A stretch of 23,993 nucleotides of DNA from CAYRKT01 sp964425005 (lineage in GTDB: Bacteria > Synergistota > Synergistia > CAYRKT01), in contig CAYRKT010000020.1 of NCBI GenBank assembly GCA_964425005.1, forward strand, positions 1-23,993. The letters run 5' to 3'. The position numbers and the translations under genes are program-made. Below, piece after piece: positions 8,238 to 15,563 of this stretch. A model generated the notes under the pieces. The model had not been told where the DNA came from. It ran no database searches and worked only from the letters and a program-made list of their open reading frames with translations. Position 1 is the stretch's first letter. Each line of letters begins with the position of its first letter.

Positions 8238-8665
8238 GCTGGAAGGAGGTTCTGAGGGGGCTGGGCCTCAGGTCCACGCGGCCGAGGCTCCTGGTGCTGA
8301 GCCTGCTGGAGTTGGAGGGCAGACCCATGTCCCCTAGCGAGCTGTCCTCCTTTTTAGAGGGAGCGGTGGACAGGGTCACGGTCTACAGGGTCCTGAGCAG
8401 CTTGAAGGAGGCTGGGCTCCTCCACAAGGTGGTGGGTAAGGACGGGGTTTCAAGGTTCTCCTTGAACCACCTGAGGTCCGCCAGGTGCGAGGGGGGACAT
8501 CCCCATTTCCTCTGCGAGGAGTGTGGTAGGATGTTTTGCCTTAGGAGCGAGGGCATACCTCGCGTTAGGGCGCCGCAGGGCTTTAAGGTCAGGGGCAAAC
8601 AGCTTCTTCTGTATGGTATCTGCGGTGAGTGTGGTAGGACGAAAGATTTGCGAGAGGGCAGGTGA
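8234..8665 (+). CDS. Fur-family transcriptional regulator
   Basis: A 143-residue DNA-binding metal-responsive regulator. The winged-helix part includes LRSTRPRLLVLSLL and the recognition-helix region DRVTVYRVLSSLKEAGLL. The dimerisation part has GGHPHFLCEECG and YGICGECG, giving the two CxxC pairs of a structural zinc site and a His-rich metal site. The subtype (Fur, Zur, PerR or other) cannot be decided by eye. TTG 8234 makes a TTGA overlap with the previous stop and yields a typical family length; GTG starts at 8189 and 8198 would add an unlikely Arg-rich leader. It is embedded in a Mo-cofactor and molybdate-uptake operon, where ModE would be the expected regulator, and no ModE-like gene is present here. 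Confidence 0.88.
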   Translation: MSWKEVLRGLGLRSTRPRLLVLSLLELEGRPMSPSELSSFLEGAVDRVTVYRVLSSLKEAGLLHKVVGKDGVSRFSLNHLRSARCEGGHPHFLCEECGRMFCLRSEGIPRVRAPQGFKVRGKQLLLYGICGECGRTKDLREGR

Positions 8666-8672
8666 TCCGTTC

Positions 8673-9476
8673 ATGTCCACGGCGAGGGAGGAATCGGTTT
8701 TCCTCAAGCTGGCCGAGGATCTGGCCAGAGGGCAGAAGGGTATACTGGCGATGGTGGTGAGGAGCGAGGGGTCTGCCCCCAGGAACGTGGGCGCCTGCAT
8801 GTGGATAAGGCCCGACATGTCCATAGAGGGCACCGTGGGCGGTGGCGAGCTCGAGCACAGGGTGATGCGGGAGGCCAAGGCTATGTTCGAGGAGGGCAGG
8901 CCCGAGAGCCTAATGGGGATGGATCTGGTAGAGGGTGCCTCGGGAATGCTCTGCGGAGGCAGGGTTGAGGTCTTCCTCAAGACGCTGGGATCCTCCGACG
9001 AGCTCTTGGTATTCGGTGGAGGCCACGTGGGGAGGGCCGTGGCCAAGCTGGGGGTATTCCTGGGCTTCGACGTGGTAGTTTGGGACGATCGGCCGGAGTT
9101 CTGCGACGTCTCAGAGCTGGGGGCCAGGGGCATATGCTCGCCTCTAGAGAGCTTCTTCGAACACCACCCACCGCTGAGCCCCAGGAGTTACGTCGTCATA
9201 TGCACCAGAGGGCACGCCATGGACGCGAACGTGGTGGAGATGCTCAAGGACTCAAATCCCGCCTACATAGGGATGATAGGCTCAAGGGCCAAGGTGGCCG
9301 CCCTGCGGGAGAAATTGCTGGAGAGGGGGGTCCCCAAGGAGCACCTCGACCGCATATATCAGCCCATAGGGTTGACCATCGGTGCTGAGACCCCGGAGGA
9401 GATAGCTCTGTCCATAATGGCGGAGATAGTGGCCGTGAGGAGGGGTAAGGATGTTTCCTCTCTTCGCAAGTGGTAG
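8673..9476 (+). CDS. XdhC/CoxI-family molybdenum hydroxylase maturation factor
   Basis: A 267-residue cytoplasmic protein of the XdhC/CoxI family, which binds molybdenum cofactor, promotes its sulfuration and inserts it into xanthine-dehydrogenase-type enzymes. The N-terminal domain shows GSAPRNVGACMWI and GTVGGGELEHRVM. The C-terminal Rossmann domain shows LVFGGGHVGRAVAKL, CTRGHAMD and YIGMIGSRAKVAALREKLL. The frame is open further upstream, but ATG 8673 follows AGGTGATC at good spacing and starts 7 bp after the regulator's stop. It probably matures the hydroxylase encoded at 1819-5546. Confidence 0.93.
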   Translation: MSTAREESVFLKLAEDLARGQKGILAMVVRSEGSAPRNVGACMWIRPDMSIEGTVGGGELEHRVMREAKAMFEEGRPESLMGMDLVEGASGMLCGGRVEVFLKTLGSSDELLVFGGGHVGRAVAKLGVFLGFDVVVWDDRPEFCDVSELGARGICSPLESFFEHHPPLSPRSYVVICTRGHAMDANVVEMLKDSNPAYIGMIGSRAKVAALREKLLERGVPKEHLDRIYQPIGLTIGAETPEEIALSIMAEIVAVRRGKDVSSLRKW

Positions 9477-10197
9477 GTCGATAGCATATTCGCTTTTAGC
9501 CGCCTTGTTGCCCGCTTGCTTGCTGCCTACGGCCTCCTTCGCCGAGGTTTTGGTGGGTTCGGCCGCGGGGGTTAGACAGCTTGTGGACGAAGCGGTGGAG
9601 CATTTCAAGGACTCGAAGGGCGTTGTGGTCTCCGCGTCTTATAGCTCCTCCGGCAAGCTCTTTCAGCAGATCTTATCCGGCGCCCCCTTCGACGTGTTCG
9701 TCAGCGCTCATCCCTCCTGGGTGGACCGGCTAGAAAAGGGGGGAGTGAAGCTACTGCGCAGGGATTGGGCTGAGCTGGACACCGTGGTTTGGTCCGTCAA
9801 GGAGGGTTTCGGCAGGATCTCCTCTGTCCTTGAGGGGAAGGGCGTTTACGCCACGGTCGACCCCTCCGTTGGTCCCTCCGGCGAGATGGCCGTTAAGTTC
9901 CTTAAGGACAGGGGGGTTTACGAGGACCTGATCTCGAGGAAAAGGCTGGTCTTCCTGCCCGATACCACAAGGGTCGTGCTGGCCGTGAGATCGGGCGCTG
10001 TGGACGGAGCCCTCCTAGCGGCTGTCGCCGTCAGGTCCCTGGAGGGGGAGTCGGAGGTCCTGCCGGGTTACTCCCTGGTGGCGACGGTGGCGCTCCTCTC
10101 GCTGGAGAAGGAGGAGGCCAGGTCCTTCTTCGATTTCATGTTCTCCAAGTCCTTCAGGGTATCGCTGATAAAGCTCGGCGCGAGGCCTCTCTTCTAG
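9451..10197 (+). CDS. modA: molybdate ABC transporter substrate-binding protein
   Basis: A 248-residue exported protein with a hydrophobic N-terminal signal ending near ASFAEV. The mature part has the ModA layout: GSAAGVRQLVDEAVEHF, SYSSSGKLFQQIL, APFDVFVSAHPSW and the DPSVGPSGEMAVKFL segment, which contribute oxyanion contacts in this family. It captures molybdate (or tungstate) outside the inner membrane for ModB/ModC. There is no lipobox, so it should be periplasmic and soluble. The start overlaps the xdhC-like gene by 26 bp and has GGAGGGGTAAGG directly upstream, so the genes are coupled. Confidence 0.9.
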   Translation: MFPLFASGRSIAYSLLAALLPACLLPTASFAEVLVGSAAGVRQLVDEAVEHFKDSKGVVVSASYSSSGKLFQQILSGAPFDVFVSAHPSWVDRLEKGGVKLLRRDWAELDTVVWSVKEGFGRISSVLEGKGVYATVDPSVGPSGEMAVKFLKDRGVYEDLISRKRLVFLPDTTRVVLAVRSGAVDGALLAAVAVRSLEGESEVLPGYSLVATVALLSLEKEEARSFFDFMFSKSFRVSLIKLGARPLF

Positions 10198-10208
10198 GAG
10201 GGTGAGCT

Positions 10209-10853
10209 TTGGGGGAAGCTCTCTGGTTGTCCGTTAAGGTTTCGTTGGTCTCGCTTCCGGCGGTGTTCCTGGTGGGCCTCGCCTTGGGCTTCCTCTTGAG
10301 CCGGGGTCCGAGGTTTCTGGCCGTGCCGATCTCTTACGCCCTGCAGCTCGCCATGATACTTCCCCCCTCCGTCCTGGGGCTCTACTTGCTTACGGCCCTC
10401 GGCAGCGCTCCCTGGGGTATCGGGAGGAAGCTGCTCTTCTCTTACCACGCCTGTGTGCTTGCAGCCTTCGTGAGCGCTCTGCCCATAATGGTTCAGTTCT
10501 CCAGGGCGGCCTTCATGGGCATCCCAGCCTCGCTGGAGGAGGCCGCTATGGTCCTGGGCCGGCAGAGGTGGGAGGTGTTCTTCAAGGTCCTTCTACCTAT
10601 AGCCAGGCCTAAGCTCATCTTGGGCATCGCGATGGCAGGCGTCAGGGCCATGGGGGATTTCGGCCTGACCCTCACCATAGCCGGCAACATCCCCGGCAGA
10701 ACCCAGACTCTCCCCCTCTACGTCTTCAGCAGGGCCGAGGTGCTGGACATGCGGGGTGCCCATCTGGCCTCCCTGGTCTTGCTCCTTTTGGGCTTGGCTT
10801 CGGTTTTGATGTTATCTCGCCTGGAGGGCGAAAAGCGTGAGCTTCATCCTTGA
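10209..10853 (+). CDS. modB: molybdate ABC transporter permease
   Basis: A 214-residue inner-membrane protein with about five hydrophobic helices. The cytoplasmic EAA loop for contact with the ATPase is visible as EEAAMVLGRQRWEVFFKVLL, about residues 114-133, followed by MGDFGLTLTIAGNIPGRTQT, a stretch strongly conserved among ModB proteins. TTG 10209 has GGAGGGTGAGC upstream. The gene sits 11 bp after modA, and its end overlaps modC by 17 bp, a normal modABC order. Confidence 0.92.
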   Translation: MGEALWLSVKVSLVSLPAVFLVGLALGFLLSRGPRFLAVPISYALQLAMILPPSVLGLYLLTALGSAPWGIGRKLLFSYHACVLAAFVSALPIMVQFSRAAFMGIPASLEEAAMVLGRQRWEVFFKVLLPIARPKLILGIAMAGVRAMGDFGLTLTIAGNIPGRTQTLPLYVFSRAEVLDMRGAHLASLVLLLLGLASVLMLSRLEGEKRELHP

Positions 10854-11937
10854 CGTGGAGGTGGAGCACCGCAAAGGTTCTTTCGCCCTCTCGGCCCGCA
10901 TGAGGGTTAGCGCCCCCATCTCGGTGGTGTTCGGTCCTAGCGGCTCCGGCAAGAGCACGCTGCTCAGGGTCTTGGCGGGTTTAGAGAGGGCTAGCGGAAG
11001 GTGCCTGATATCGCTCAAGGGCAGGGTCCTGGTGGATTCGGAAAGGGGCGTTTTCGTGGAGCCACAGAGGAGGAGTATTTCCTTGGTCTTCCAGGACCTG
11101 GCGCTCTTTCCCAACATGACCGTCCTGGAGAACCTCCTCTTCGCCCTCCCCAGGTCCGCGAGGGGGCTAAAGCGATCCACTGATCTGGCGCTGGAATGGC
11201 TCTGCAGGTTCGGGTTGAACGGTTTCGAGGACAGGTACCCGAGTCAGCTGTCCCGGGGGCAGAGGCAGCGAGTGGCCCTGGCCAGGGCGATCATGTCCGA
11301 GCCGGACCTGCTGTTGTTGGACGAGCCCTTTAGCTCCCTGGATGGCCCCATGAGGGTTAACCTCAGGAGGGAGCTGATAAAGCTGCAGAGGGAGAAGGGT
11401 ATACCCATGATCTACGTGTCCCATCACCTGGACGATGTGGTGGAGCTGGGGGAGGAATCGTTCTTCATGGAGAGCGGCAGGCTGGTGGCTGTGCTGGACA
11501 GGAGCAAGCTCTGTCGCTCCCCATCTCCGGAGTGGGGGCGGCACATCCTGGATAGCTTCGGCAACGTACTGGAGGGACTTCTCTTGCCCGGAGAGGGGGG
11601 CTATCGCTTGTTCGAGGGGGAGGGTTTCAGGTTTCTGGTCAAGGGTGGCGAGGGTTTAGGCGCCTCTTTGCTGTTCGTCCCCCCGAGCGATCTGAAGCTG
11701 ATCTACCCGGACTTACCCTTGAGCTACCCCCTGAGCTGCAACCTGGTGGAGGGGGAGATAGAGGAGGTTAGGGAGGCCTCCTCCTCTCGTTTTTTGTTGA
11801 TCAGGAGCGGTTGCAAGCTGTGGAGGGCTGAGCATCACAGGAGTAGCTACGCCAGGTTGAACCTCGGGGTGGGGAAGAGGATCCGGTTCTCTTTCATGCC
11901 TGACGGTGCCAGCGTGTTTCTGAAGGGTGGGGCTTGA
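10837..11937 (+). CDS. modC: molybdate ABC transporter ATP-binding protein
   Basis: A 366-residue ATPase that drives molybdate import. Walker A is GPSGSGKST from about residue 33, the Q-loop region is SLVFQDLALFPNM, the ABC signature LSRGQRQRVALARA starts near residue 138, and Walker B is LLLLDEPFSSLD with Asp near 162, followed by the switch His in YVSHHLDD. Beyond about residue 230 there is a C-terminal extension with a Mop/TOBE-like part (CNLVEGEIEEVREASSSRF), which in ModC binds oxyanion and can regulate transport. The GTG start overlaps modB. Sulfate or tungstate specificity cannot be excluded, but the Mo-cofactor neighbours favour molybdate. Confidence 0.92.
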   Translation: MSFILDVEVEHRKGSFALSARMRVSAPISVVFGPSGSGKSTLLRVLAGLERASGRCLISLKGRVLVDSERGVFVEPQRRSISLVFQDLALFPNMTVLENLLFALPRSARGLKRSTDLALEWLCRFGLNGFEDRYPSQLSRGQRQRVALARAIMSEPDLLLLDEPFSSLDGPMRVNLRRELIKLQREKGIPMIYVSHHLDDVVELGEESFFMESGRLVAVLDRSKLCRSPSPEWGRHILDSFGNVLEGLLLPGEGGYRLFEGEGFRFLVKGGEGLGASLLFVPPSDLKLIYPDLPLSYPLSCNLVEGEIEEVREASSSRFLLIRSGCKLWRAEHHRSSYARLNLGVGKRIRFSFMPDGASVFLKGGA

Positions 11938-11938
11938 G

Positions 11939-13012
11939 TTGAGGTTCGGCGCGATAGTGCTGGCCGCGGGTGCGGGCAGGAGATTAGGGACGCCCAAGGC
12001 CCTGGCCCAGCTGGGCGGGGAGAGCTTCCTCGAGAGGGCGGTTAAGGCCCTCAGGGGTGGGGGCGTCTCGAAGATCCTGGTGGTCGGCGGTTGCTCCTTC
12101 GACGAGGTCGAGAGAGGGGCCTCGAGGCTAGGCGTTTCGGTGGTCTTCAACCCTAACTGGGAGGGGGATATGTTCTCCTCGGTTAAAGTTGGGGTGGGAG
12201 CGATGGGGGATGAGGTCGACGCCTTCTTCGTCCTGCCCGTGGATCATCCCTTGGTTAGGCCCTGCACCATCAGGTCTCTGGCGCTCGCCTGGAGGGGAAG
12301 GCCTCTGTACCTGGTCCCCACCTTCGCGGGCAGAAGAGGTCACCCCCCGCTCATCTCCTCCTCCCTAAAGCTTTACCTCCTGGAGCACGAGGGAGAAGGC
12401 GGCTTGTCGGCCTTTCTGCGGCGTTTCGAGGGAAGGGAGGTCCCCACCTGGGACAAGGGCGTGGTGATGGGCGTCAACTCGAAGGAGGATCTGCGCGAGG
12501 CTCAGAGGATGTTGGGGAGGGCCAATAGACCGACCGAGGAGGAGTGCCTCGAGCTGCTCTCGCTCCTTGGGGCTTCGGATAGGATAGTGAGGCATTGTCT
12601 AAAGGTCAAAGAGGTCGCCATGGGGATAGCCCGTTTCGTGGAGGGCGTGGACCTGGACCTCCTGGAGAGCGCCTCCCTGCTCCATGACCTGGCGAGGGGT
12701 AGGAGCAGGCACGACGCGTTGGCCCATCGTTTCCTCCGTTGCCTCGGTTTGGTTGAGGTGGCAGAGGTCGTCCTGCGCCACATGGAGCTGCTCGATCCGG
12801 GATCCTCCTCCTGGGAACAGAAGATACTGTTTCTGGCCGATAAGCTGGTGGTGGAGGACGAGCTGGTTGGCCTGGAGGCGCGCCTCCATAGGGCCCTCTC
12901 CAGGGTCGGCGACGCGGAGGGCTTGGCATCTGCTCGAAGGCGAATCGGCCAGGCCGAGGCGATCCTCGAGGAGCTCAGGTCTAGGGGTTTCGACCTCGGG
13001 GCGCTCCTGTGA
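11939..13012 (+). CDS. MobA/MocA-like nucleotidyltransferase fused to HD-domain phosphohydrolase
   Basis: A two-domain protein of about 357 residues. Residues 1-185 are a MobA/MocA-like NTP transferase: AIVLAAGAGRRLGTPKA is the nucleotide loop and LPVDHPLV carries the metal-binding Asp, as in enzymes that add CMP or GMP to molybdopterin. From about residue 195 an HD domain follows, with RHCLKVKEVA, SLLHDLARG, LRHMELL and ILFLADKLV, the spaced His/Asp set of metal-dependent phosphohydrolases. TTG 11939 has AGGGTGGGG at good spacing; GTG 11927 is possible but has no spaced ribosome site. For a xanthine-dehydrogenase family partner, cytidylylation (MocA activity) is the likely role; the HD substrate is unknown. 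Confidence 0.87.
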   Translation: MRFGAIVLAAGAGRRLGTPKALAQLGGESFLERAVKALRGGGVSKILVVGGCSFDEVERGASRLGVSVVFNPNWEGDMFSSVKVGVGAMGDEVDAFFVLPVDHPLVRPCTIRSLALAWRGRPLYLVPTFAGRRGHPPLISSSLKLYLLEHEGEGGLSAFLRRFEGREVPTWDKGVVMGVNSKEDLREAQRMLGRANRPTEEECLELLSLLGASDRIVRHCLKVKEVAMGIARFVEGVDLDLLESASLLHDLARGRSRHDALAHRFLRCLGLVEVAEVVLRHMELLDPGSSSWEQKILFLADKLVVEDELVGLEARLHRALSRVGDAEGLASARRRIGQAEAILEELRSRGFDLGALL

Positions 13013-13032
13013 GGAGGGCGATCGGGAAGGGT

Positions 13033-13062
13033 GGCCTGGGGCGAGATGGCTCGCCCCAGGCC
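13033..13062. terminator. bidirectional hairpin terminator between convergent operons
   Basis: A 13-bp perfect stem, GGCCTGGGGCGAG (13033-13045) and CTCGCCCCAGGCC (13050-13062), closes on a 4-base loop. It fills the 54-bp gap between the mod operon end and the encapsulin end, so it can serve both strands. No clear T run flanks it on either side. Confidence 0.7.
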
Positions 13063-13066
13063 GGCC

Positions 13067-13852
13067 TCACTCGAACAGGACTATGGCGTCGGGGTTAGCC
13101 ACGTGGAAGGTGAAGGTCTCCGTGAAGTAGAGGTGGACCTCCGTCTCGGAGCTGCAACAGTAGCCTATGGTCACGTCCTGCCCCAGCACGATCCTCATGT
13201 TCTCGCTGGAGGGCGATAGGAGGATGCCCTTCTCCAACCTGGGGCAGAGGACGACCTCCGAGACCCCCGCGTCCTCCGCCAGCTCCATGAGGCTCTCCGT
13301 GCTCTTGGAGAAGGCCTCAGCCCACAGGGCTGGGTTGACCACCAAGACGTATGGCCCCTTGACCCCCTTGGATATCATAGCGCCCATCGCCTTGAACAGC
13401 TGTCTGGTCAAGCTCTGAGGGGTTCCCTCTATGGGCATCCTGACCGGGGCTAACCTCTCGAGGCCCGCTATGCAGGCCTCGTCCAGCCCCTTCAATATGG
13501 CCCTGTCCTCGAACTCCGCCAGCTCCAGCGCAGCCCTCTCCATGGAGGAGAAGTCGACCACGAAGTTACCCCTGTAGAGGTTGTCCAGCTCCCAGAGGCT
13601 CAGCTTGAAGGGCGCCCTCACCTCCACCAGAGGGAGGACGGCCCGAACGCCCCAACCCAGGGCATCCGGTGGGTTCTTGAGGTTGTTCAGGCTTCCCAGC
13701 GGGTAGGCGTTGTAGTCGAAGCCGTAGGGGCCCTCGACCTCCAGGAATTGCCTGCAGAAGAGGTTGCTCGTCAGTACCTCCCTGGCCCTTGACTCTATCT
13801 CCGCCCAGCCGCGCTCCCCTATGGGGGCTAGCTCTCTCCTGAAGAGGTCCAT
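13067..13852 (-). CDS. encapsulin shell protein (linocin-M18 / family 1)
   Basis: A 261-residue protein with the HK97-fold encapsulin pattern: MDLFRRELAPIGERGWAEIE at the start, FLEVEGPYGFDYNAYPLG, then LWELDNLYRGN, and the late GYCCSSETEVHLYFTETFTF followed by a short C-terminal strand. It assembles into a hollow protein nanocompartment that loads cargo carrying a C-terminal peptide. ATG 13852 has AGGAGGTGA upstream; the longer open frame to 14011 overlaps the ferritin gene and is not family-like. It lies 14 bp after the ferritin-like cargo gene, and together they form an iron-storage compartment that shields the cell from free iron and peroxide. Confidence 0.95.
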   Translation of the reverse strand: MDLFRRELAPIGERGWAEIESRAREVLTSNLFCRQFLEVEGPYGFDYNAYPLGSLNNLKNPPDALGWGVRAVLPLVEVRAPFKLSLWELDNLYRGNFVVDFSSMERAALELAEFEDRAILKGLDEACIAGLERLAPVRMPIEGTPQSLTRQLFKAMGAMISKGVKGPYVLVVNPALWAEAFSKSTESLMELAEDAGVSEVVLCPRLEKGILLSPSSENMRIVLGQDVTIGYCCSSETEVHLYFTETFTFHVANPDAIVLFE

Positions 13853-13866
13853 GTGCCCTTCACCTC

Positions 13867-14208
13867 CTAGCGCTTGATCTTGCCTATGCCGAGCCCAGAG
13901 GGAGAGCTGGAACTGCCTTGGGAGCCCTCCTCTATGGCCAGCAGATCTCCTTCGGTGAAGAGATAGGTCCTGAGCGCCTTGTCCCAACCTGGCATGTGGC
14001 GCCTGAGCCACTCCAGAAGCATCGCGGCGTGCTCCATCTCCTCCTCCTTGTTGTGCCTGACTACCCCCTTTATCGTGGGGTCAGAGGTAGTGGCCTCCCT
14101 CTGGTGATACCAGGAGACGGCTTCGATCTCCTCCTTGAGGCTGGTGAGCGCCCTGACGTAGTCCACGTCCTCCTTGGACATCATCTCCGCGGGGTAGTGG
14201 AGATCCAT
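13867..14208 (-). CDS. encapsulated ferritin-like cargo protein (EncFtn)
   Basis: A 113-residue two-helix ferritin-like protein. The di-iron ligand regions are LKEEIEAVSWYHQR (about residues 24-37) and NKEEEMEHAAMLLEWLRR (about 53-70), the typical encapsulated-ferritin pattern with paired Glu and His. A Ser/Gly-rich linker (GSQGSSSSPS) leads to the C-terminal cargo-loading peptide GLGIGKIKR, which docks into the encapsulin shell. It oxidises Fe(II) at a subunit interface in a ring-shaped decamer and passes it to the shell lumen. Being half the length of classical ferritin is normal here. It is the first gene of the pair. Confidence 0.95.
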   Translation of the reverse strand: MDLHYPAEMMSKEDVDYVRALTSLKEEIEAVSWYHQREATTSDPTIKGVVRHNKEEEMEHAAMLLEWLRRHMPGWDKALRTYLFTEGDLLAIEEGSQGSSSSPSGLGIGKIKR

Positions 14209-14303
14209 CAGCTCTTTTCCCCCTTTCTTAGAGTTTTTGACGGATCCGTTGTTATAATTTTAGCACAGGTTCGATCTCCGGTTTTGAAACGGGGGCAAGG
14301 GAT
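14209..14303. promoter_or_regulatory. divergent promoter region between ferritin/encapsulin and GGDEF genes
   Basis: An AT-rich 95-bp gap. On the + strand TGTTATAAT (14250-14258) is an extended -10 box for the GGDEF gene. On the - strand TGCTAAAAT (complement of 14257-14265) is an extended -10 candidate for the ferritin/encapsulin pair. A perfect 10-base palindrome, ACGGATCCGT (14240-14249), lies between the + strand -10 and the ferritin gene and could be an operator. No good -35 box was found on either strand. Confidence 0.5.
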
Positions 14304-15563
14304 TTGAGGAGATGGATCTACCTGGGGGCGATGGTCCTCGCGCTCTGGGGCGTATCCATGAAGAACTTCCTTTTCTTTCACACGGCGGTGGAGTTCATGG
14401 CGATATTCACCGCCTTCTTCATCGCCCTCTTGGGTTTGTCCACCCGATCCTTCGCCAAGAACAAGCTCTTCGCCAAGCTGGGAAGCCTCTACCTCTTCGT
14501 CGGCGTGGTGGACTTCTTCCACACCCTGGCCTTCAAGGGGATGGGGGTCTTCCCTCATTTCACGGCGAACGAGCCCACCCAGCTGTGGATATTGGGCAGG
14601 TCCGTCGAGGTCTTGGGGCTCCTCCTCTTGTTCGCCGCGCCGAACCTATCCCTCGAGTCAGCGTCGGTGGCCTTCGCCCTCTCGTCGGCGCTGGGGGTCT
14701 GGTCGGTGTTCGAGGGGGTCTTTCCCGACTGCTTCGTCGAGGGGGAGGGACTCACCACCTTCAAGGTGGTCTCCGAGTACGCCCTCGTGGCGGTGGTGGT
14801 ACTCCTCCTCGCCAGGCTAAAGAGCTCCGAGGAGGCTGAGCTGGTGGAGTTCAGGGGGACCCTCTTTCCTGCCCTCCTCTTCACCGCCCTGGCCGAGCTC
14901 TCCTTCACCCTCTACGAGGACGTGTACGGTTTCTACATAGTGGTGGGTCACCTTTTCAGGTTCCTCTCCTACTACACGGTGTTCGAGGGGCTCCTGCTGC
15001 AGGCTCTGCTTAACCCCGTCAGGGTGCTCTCCTCTCAGCTTCTGGATGAGAAGAGGCGTTACGAAGTCCTGGCCTACCTGGACCAGCTCACGGGCCTTGA
15101 AAACAGGCACTTCTTTAACAGGTGGGTTGAGGAGATGGAAAAAGACCCGTCCACCTTCGAGAGGAACCTGCCCGTGGCCCTGGTCCTCCTGGACGTGGAC
15201 GGCTTCAAGAGCATAAACGACACCTATGGGCACGTCCAGGGGGATGCCGTCTTGGCGTTCGTGGGGAGGTGCATCAGGTCCTCCGTGAGGAGGGGGGATT
15301 TGGCCGTGAGGTTCGGCGGCGACGAGTTCTTGCTGGTCCTGCCTAACTGCTCCGAGGAGCAGGCCCTCGAAGTGGTGGTGAGGATCCAGAGCGACATAAG
15401 GGCGAAGAACTCCTTCCCCCACGCCATCTCCCTGAGCTTCGGCGTGGCCTCCCTCGCGAGCAGCGACTGCGGGAAGCTCAGGGACGCGCTGATCGCCGCC
15501 GACAAAGCCCTCTACGAGATGAAGCGCAGCAAGGGGTGGGTCCCCCGCGTCAGAACCGGCTAA
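14304..15563 (+). CDS. MASE3-GGDEF diguanylate cyclase
   Basis: A 419-residue inner-membrane enzyme that makes cyclic di-GMP from two GTP. The first 240 or so residues are a multi-helix MASE3 sensor domain, recognisable from VDFFHTLAFKGMGVFP and PTQLWILGRSVEVLGLLLL. A short linker leads to the cyclase domain (YLDQLTGLENRHFF onward). The active-site GGDEF is intact at residues 338-342, and RRGD at 329-332 is the inhibitory I-site, so feedback control by product is expected. TTG 14304 follows CAAGGGA. The 3' end overlaps the convergent YdjM-like gene by 14 bp. The sensed signal is unknown; MASE3 has been predicted to be a small-molecule or redox sensor. Confidence 0.93.
   Translation: MRRWIYLGAMVLALWGVSMKNFLFFHTAVEFMAIFTAFFIALLGLSTRSFAKNKLFAKLGSLYLFVGVVDFFHTLAFKGMGVFPHFTANEPTQLWILGRSVEVLGLLLLFAAPNLSLESASVAFALSSALGVWSVFEGVFPDCFVEGEGLTTFKVVSEYALVAVVVLLLARLKSSEEAELVEFRGTLFPALLFTALAELSFTLYEDVYGFYIVVGHLFRFLSYYTVFEGLLLQALLNPVRVLSSQLLDEKRRYEVLAYLDQLTGLENRHFFNRWVEEMEKDPSTFERNLPVALVLLDVDGFKSINDTYGHVQGDAVLAFVGRCIRSSVRRGDLAVRFGGDEFLLVLPNCSEEQALEVVVRIQSDIRAKNSFPHAISLSFGVASLASSDCGKLRDALIAADKALYEMKRSKGWVPRVRTG

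Noticed and set aside
13853..14011. 53-residue N-terminal extension of encapsulin
   Set aside because: It overlaps the ferritin cargo gene in another frame; ATG 13852 has a perfect AGGAGGTGA and the family start MDLFRRELAP.
14237..14258. TTGACG as -35 partner of TATAAT
   Set aside because: The spacer is only 10 bases, too short for RNA polymerase; the TGn extension is the better explanation.
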